From: JBGRPZ01 sp041725955 | Lineage (GTDB): Bacteria; Bacteroidota; Bacteroidia; Bacteroidales; JBGRPZ01 | Assembly: GCA_041725955.1 (NCBI GenBank) | Contig: JBGRQE010000074.1 | Location: forward strand, 1-16,871 | Direction of reading: 5' to 3' | DNA: 16,871 nucleotides | Shown: positions 13,989-16,871 of the stretch, one piece after another | Layout: each line of letters starts with the position of its first letter | How positions within the stretch are numbered: the stretch's first letter is position 1 | The notes under the pieces: model-generated | The model's input: the letters and a program-made list of their open reading frames with translations, nothing else | The model's database searches: none | What the model was told of the DNA's origin: nothing | Made by a program: the position numbers and the translations under genes

Positions 13989-14984
13989 CTAAGGCTTATA
14001 CTTCGATTGCTTCAAGATCTGATTTGCATTCATATTCATCAAATCAGCTAAAGAAACATTTGGATTATTCTTCATAAATGAGTTAACAATTTGCCATCCA
14101 ATAAATCCCCCAACATTGGCAGGAGAGTCTTGTCCAAAAGCCTTACAGTAAGGTCCATCAGATAAAAAAGTTCTAAAATCACCGGATTTATGTGAATAAA
14201 TCAGCTTATTATTTATAAAAGATGCCCAAATTTCTTGTTCATAATCTTTCAACCATTTCATCTTGGTTGGATAAGTACCAAAAACAACAGCATCAGATAA
14301 ATCAGGAAGCATATGTTGAACAAAAGTCAACCTCTTTCCCTGACGAATCATTTCATCCAAAACCACTTTCACTTCATCATCCTCTAAATATTTTCCAGAA
14401 ACTTCAAAGTCCATAATATCACGAACGATATAATCGGGTGTCATACGTTGTGAGGCATATAAAGGAATTCCTATAGGTCCATACATAGGAAAATTAGTTC
14501 CCAGGAAATTATCCAAACCAATTACAACAGCTGAATCTCCAACCATAATTGGTTGTTCATAAGACACATCAGAAATATATGTATAAAAAACGGGCACTCT
14601 TTCTTTCGGAAAATAATAACGTAAATACTTATATGCTTGCTCCAATTCTGTATTTAAGAAATCAAGATTAGGGAAATGAACCATAGTAGAATCATATAAT
14701 TCCTCGATTCGTGGATCTAAGACAAAATTGGATATCTGCATTACTTGCGATTGGTCGAATGATCCTTTACCAAGAAATACAGAATATTCATTTTGTAATT
14801 TTTCCATTCCTTCTTTTATAGAATCTTTATTTAAGGAAAATAAAGCTTTGTCATAACGATGAATTTGAATAGGAATCTCAGGCACAGTTGATAAATCAAC
14901 TTTTAATGCACTATTTTTTTCCTTACAAGAAATCAATCCCATCATCATTATCACTAAAATAGATGCTCTTATTACTCGATTCAT
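13989..14984 (-). CDS. gldB: Gliding-motility-associated lipoprotein GldB
   Basis: A 331-residue lipoprotein. The signal peptide (1-19) ends GLIS before lipidated Cys20. The mature part matches the GldB family: PIQIHRYDKALFSL (38-51), a YYFPKERVPVFYTYISDVSY segment, IGLDNFLGTNFPMYGPIGIP (155-174), MTPDYIVRDIMDFEV (181-195), and the C-terminal SPANVGGFIGWQIVNSFM (287-304) then NNPNVSLADLM ending SKYKP. GldB is needed for gliding and associated with T9SS function in Flavobacterium; homologues occur widely in Bacteroidota including non-gliders. A protease-like (DUF2268-related) fold has been suggested. gldC, often its neighbour, is not adjacent. A TATCTTTG box lies about 45 bp upstream. Confidence 0.88.
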   Translation of the reverse strand: MNRVIRASILVIMMMGLISCKEKNSALKVDLSTVPEIPIQIHRYDKALFSLNKDSIKEGMEKLQNEYSVFLGKGSFDQSQVMQISNFVLDPRIEELYDSTMVHFPNLDFLNTELEQAYKYLRYYFPKERVPVFYTYISDVSYEQPIMVGDSAVVIGLDNFLGTNFPMYGPIGIPLYASQRMTPDYIVRDIMDFEVSGKYLEDDEVKVVLDEMIRQGKRLTFVQHMLPDLSDAVVFGTYPTKMKWLKDYEQEIWASFINNKLIYSHKSGDFRTFLSDGPYCKAFGQDSPANVGGFIGWQIVNSFMKNNPNVSLADLMNMNANQILKQSKYKP

Positions 14985-15028
14985 TAATTCCGTTTTTGAT
15001 TTTAAACCTTCTAAAATTATGTCAAAAA

Positions 15029-15036
15029 CAAAGATA
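15029..15036 (-). promoter_or_regulatory. Probable gldB promoter -7 element
   Basis: TATCTTTG on the minus strand is a perfect TAnnTTTG, about 45 bp upstream of the gldB ATG. The upstream -33 region has no clear TTG at the right spacing; a TTTCG-like sequence is near. The call rests mainly on the -7 box and its position in the 126-bp gap. Confidence 0.4.
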
Positions 15037-15110
15037 GGATTTGACTTTAGTAATAACGACGAAACTTCCTTAAATTTTTATAAAACTTTAATGCATCGAC
15101 TATATTTTTC

Positions 15111-16802
15111 TTACTTCTTCACCACCTTCGATCTTCCCACAACTTGATTTCCTGAAATTAATCGCACCAAATAAATTCCATCCTGCCATAATGAAGAATT
15201 GATATCTATCTCCTTTTGACCTTCATTCAATTGTTGCTCAAAAATCTTCTGACCTTTAATATTAACTACCTCTAGTAGGGTATTGCTCTGGTAATTATAT
15301 TTCTGATGAGTGATATTTATTCCTTTCAACTTATGCTCTTTTTGGATATACTCTGGCAACTGAATACGAAAATGATTTGAAATTGGATTGGGAAAGATAT
15401 TTAGCGATCTTAACTCCTTTTGTTGTGGAGTGTCGTCAAGGCCAACGACCAAACAATCTTCAAGATAAATTGTAGAATTGGTTATGGGATGGTCGCATAA
15501 ATAATCGTACTCCCTGGGCTGAGTATAAATACTATCATACTCTAGGTTTTCATTAAACTTAAAGAGGTGGATTGTAGAATTCGTACCTTCATAAGTGTCT
15601 GTACCAAAAAACAAATATTTATTATCACTGGTCTTTAATAAAGTAGGAGGACAAACATTTAATGGAACTTCCTTTTCAACTTTACCTAAAGTATCAAAAA
15701 TAACTGCTTTAGAATCTTCGGGCACTTCCCATTCATCTCCTCTATTCCTATCCATTGCACTCTCCAATGTCAAAAAGTAATTGCTTCTATCTTCTTCTTT
15801 TCTTAACACATATGAGCCAATTATTTTATTATCACCTGCAAAGTCAAATGTATTTAACATTCCCAAGAAACTAAAACCACCTACATCTTTTATATATTCT
15901 TCTTTTCCAAAAAGATTTACCTTTAATATAGCAGGGCCACAAGTACTTTTCTTTTCCTGAAAATCATAATATATTCTTTCAATTCCAAAATAAATATTTT
16001 TCCCATTTGGAGCCATCCTCACACATCTCCCTTTATGGATATCTCCATTGCAGGTATTTTTATTTTTTTGAAAAACTTTCTTCCACAGAACTTCTCCTTT
16101 GGAATTAACCAATATTCCAAAAGCCTTTTTTAAAAGATACTTTCCTTTATAATAATCTAATGGTCCTGTAATTAAAGCATTATCGCCAGAAATAATTTTT
16201 AAATCAAATATTGCTTCACTATTAATAGCTTTATCTTCAAAATCATAATAATTTTTCCATAATATGTCCCCCTTTGGACTCATACAATAGAGTGCTATAT
16301 TCTTTTGTTCTATAACATCATACATCATCCCAATCAAAATGTTTCCATTACTCATTACCTGAATTTGATCTGCACGACTCATATTAGCTATTGGTGAATA
16401 AAAAATTTTCCCCCACTCAAATTCTCCACAAGCATTTACCTTTACTATATAAGGATCATATTGATAATAATCACTTTGATTGTTTTCGGAATTAATCACA
16501 CCTCCTGCTAGATAAATATTTCCATCTTTATCGTTGGCATGAGAAACAAGTACATTAGATAATGCTCCAAAAACTAACCTTTTATTCCACAAAGGCTCTC
16601 CGTTGATATCTAGTTTAAAAATCATTCCCGTTCTTGGGTTTAAATCATAAGATGAACTTAGCAAAAAACCATTATCATAAGATTCTGTGATATCACGACT
16701 TAAGGTATGAATACCCTCAAAATACTTTTTTTCCCACTTTTCATTTTGCCCTAAGAGAAATAGTGGTAAAAGAAATAAAATTAATAGTAAAGACTTTTTC
16801 AT
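15111..16802 (-). CDS. Secreted T9SS-sorted protein with PQQ/delta-type beta-propeller repeats
   Basis: A 563-residue exported protein. The signal peptide is MKKSLLLILFLLPLFLLG, with cleavage near Gln19. Residues 25-450 carry repeated blade-like units of the form 'GxIxWxKxYxxxxxx-ihDlk.i.dnali.G', for example GEPLWNKRLVFG (68-79), CGEFEWGKIFYS (125-136), KGDILWKNYYD (177-187) and KGEVLWKKVFQK (235-246). The last 95 residues are a type A T9SS C-terminal sorting domain: LNIFPNP (467-473), LLEVVNIKGQKIFEQQL (509-525), LWQDGIYLVRLISGNQVVGRSKVVKK to the end. That directs export through the outer membrane and anchoring or release. About 20 extra residues (484-506, YIQKEHKL to YNYQS) sit inside the sorting domain between its first strands. 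Function and ligand are unknown. The ATG at 16802 starts the signal peptide; the 69 bp upstream to the window edge show no clear promoter. Confidence 0.88.
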   Translation of the reverse strand: MKKSLLLILFLLPLFLLGQNEKWEKKYFEGIHTLSRDITESYDNGFLLSSSYDLNPRTGMIFKLDINGEPLWNKRLVFGALSNVLVSHANDKDGNIYLAGGVINSENNQSDYYQYDPYIVKVNACGEFEWGKIFYSPIANMSRADQIQVMSNGNILIGMMYDVIEQKNIALYCMSPKGDILWKNYYDFEDKAINSEAIFDLKIISGDNALITGPLDYYKGKYLLKKAFGILVNSKGEVLWKKVFQKNKNTCNGDIHKGRCVRMAPNGKNIYFGIERIYYDFQEKKSTCGPAILKVNLFGKEEYIKDVGGFSFLGMLNTFDFAGDNKIIGSYVLRKEEDRSNYFLTLESAMDRNRGDEWEVPEDSKAVIFDTLGKVEKEVPLNVCPPTLLKTSDNKYLFFGTDTYEGTNSTIHLFKFNENLEYDSIYTQPREYDYLCDHPITNSTIYLEDCLVVGLDDTPQQKELRSLNIFPNPISNHFRIQLPEYIQKEHKLKGINITHQKYNYQSNTLLEVVNIKGQKIFEQQLNEGQKEIDINSSLWQDGIYLVRLISGNQVVGRSKVVKK

Positions 16803-16871
16803 ATTCTAACATTTAAAATTAATTTTTCATCCCTTGCATAATCCAATTCTATAGAAGTCAATTTTCAACAA

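Overview
The window is AT-rich chromosomal DNA from a member of the Bacteroidota, probably a Bacteroidales/Marinilabiliales-like or Flavobacteria-like organism. The evidence is a GldB-type gliding lipoprotein, a secreted protein with a type IX secretion (T9SS) C-terminal sorting domain, menaquinone as the quinone, the lack of clear Shine-Dalgarno sites, and several promoters of the Bacteroidota form TTG-N19/20-TAnnTTTG. No replicon, phage or CRISPR signature is visible.

Layout. Positions 1-317 hold insertion-sequence debris: the first 25 codons of an IS630-like transposase running off the left edge, a short CCTAGGT-containing tandem repeat, and the 3' end of an IS3-family element. Only a small lipoprotein gene (539-910) and a tRNA-Pro(GGG) gene (1007-1080) are on the + strand. 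Every other gene is on the - strand.

The centre (1097-9434) is a menaquinone biosynthesis locus, transcribed right to left: menI (DHNA-CoA thioesterase), menF (isochorismate synthase), menD (SEPHCHC synthase), two small FabZ/ApeI/ApeP-like hot-dog proteins, menB, menA, menC and menE. It opens with a near-consensus promoter at 9459-9488. Spacings are mostly 1-11 bp, with menB/menA overlapping by one base; three breaks (menI/menF, menD/hot-dog, hot-dog/menB) may hold internal terminators or promoters. The pathway from chorismate to demethylmenaquinone is complete except for menH. The methyltransferase (menG/ubiE) is not here either.

Upstream of menI is an MBOAT O-acyltransferase plus SGNH/AlgJ-like partner pair (9511-11911), the usual composition of an envelope polysaccharide or glycan O-acetylation module. 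Then come a 306-bp spacer with a perfect 22-bp tandem duplication, a ComM/YifB AAA+ ATPase gene, a repeat-rich spacer (13781-13988), gldB, and a T9SS-exported protein.

Most of the window is ordinary core genome. The most interesting point is the hot-dog pair inside the men locus. One protein keeps the FabZ catalytic His and lacks the Glu. The other keeps the Glu and lacks the GHFPG His. This suggests an obligate heterodimer with composite active sites. I see no wholly new defence or mobile system.
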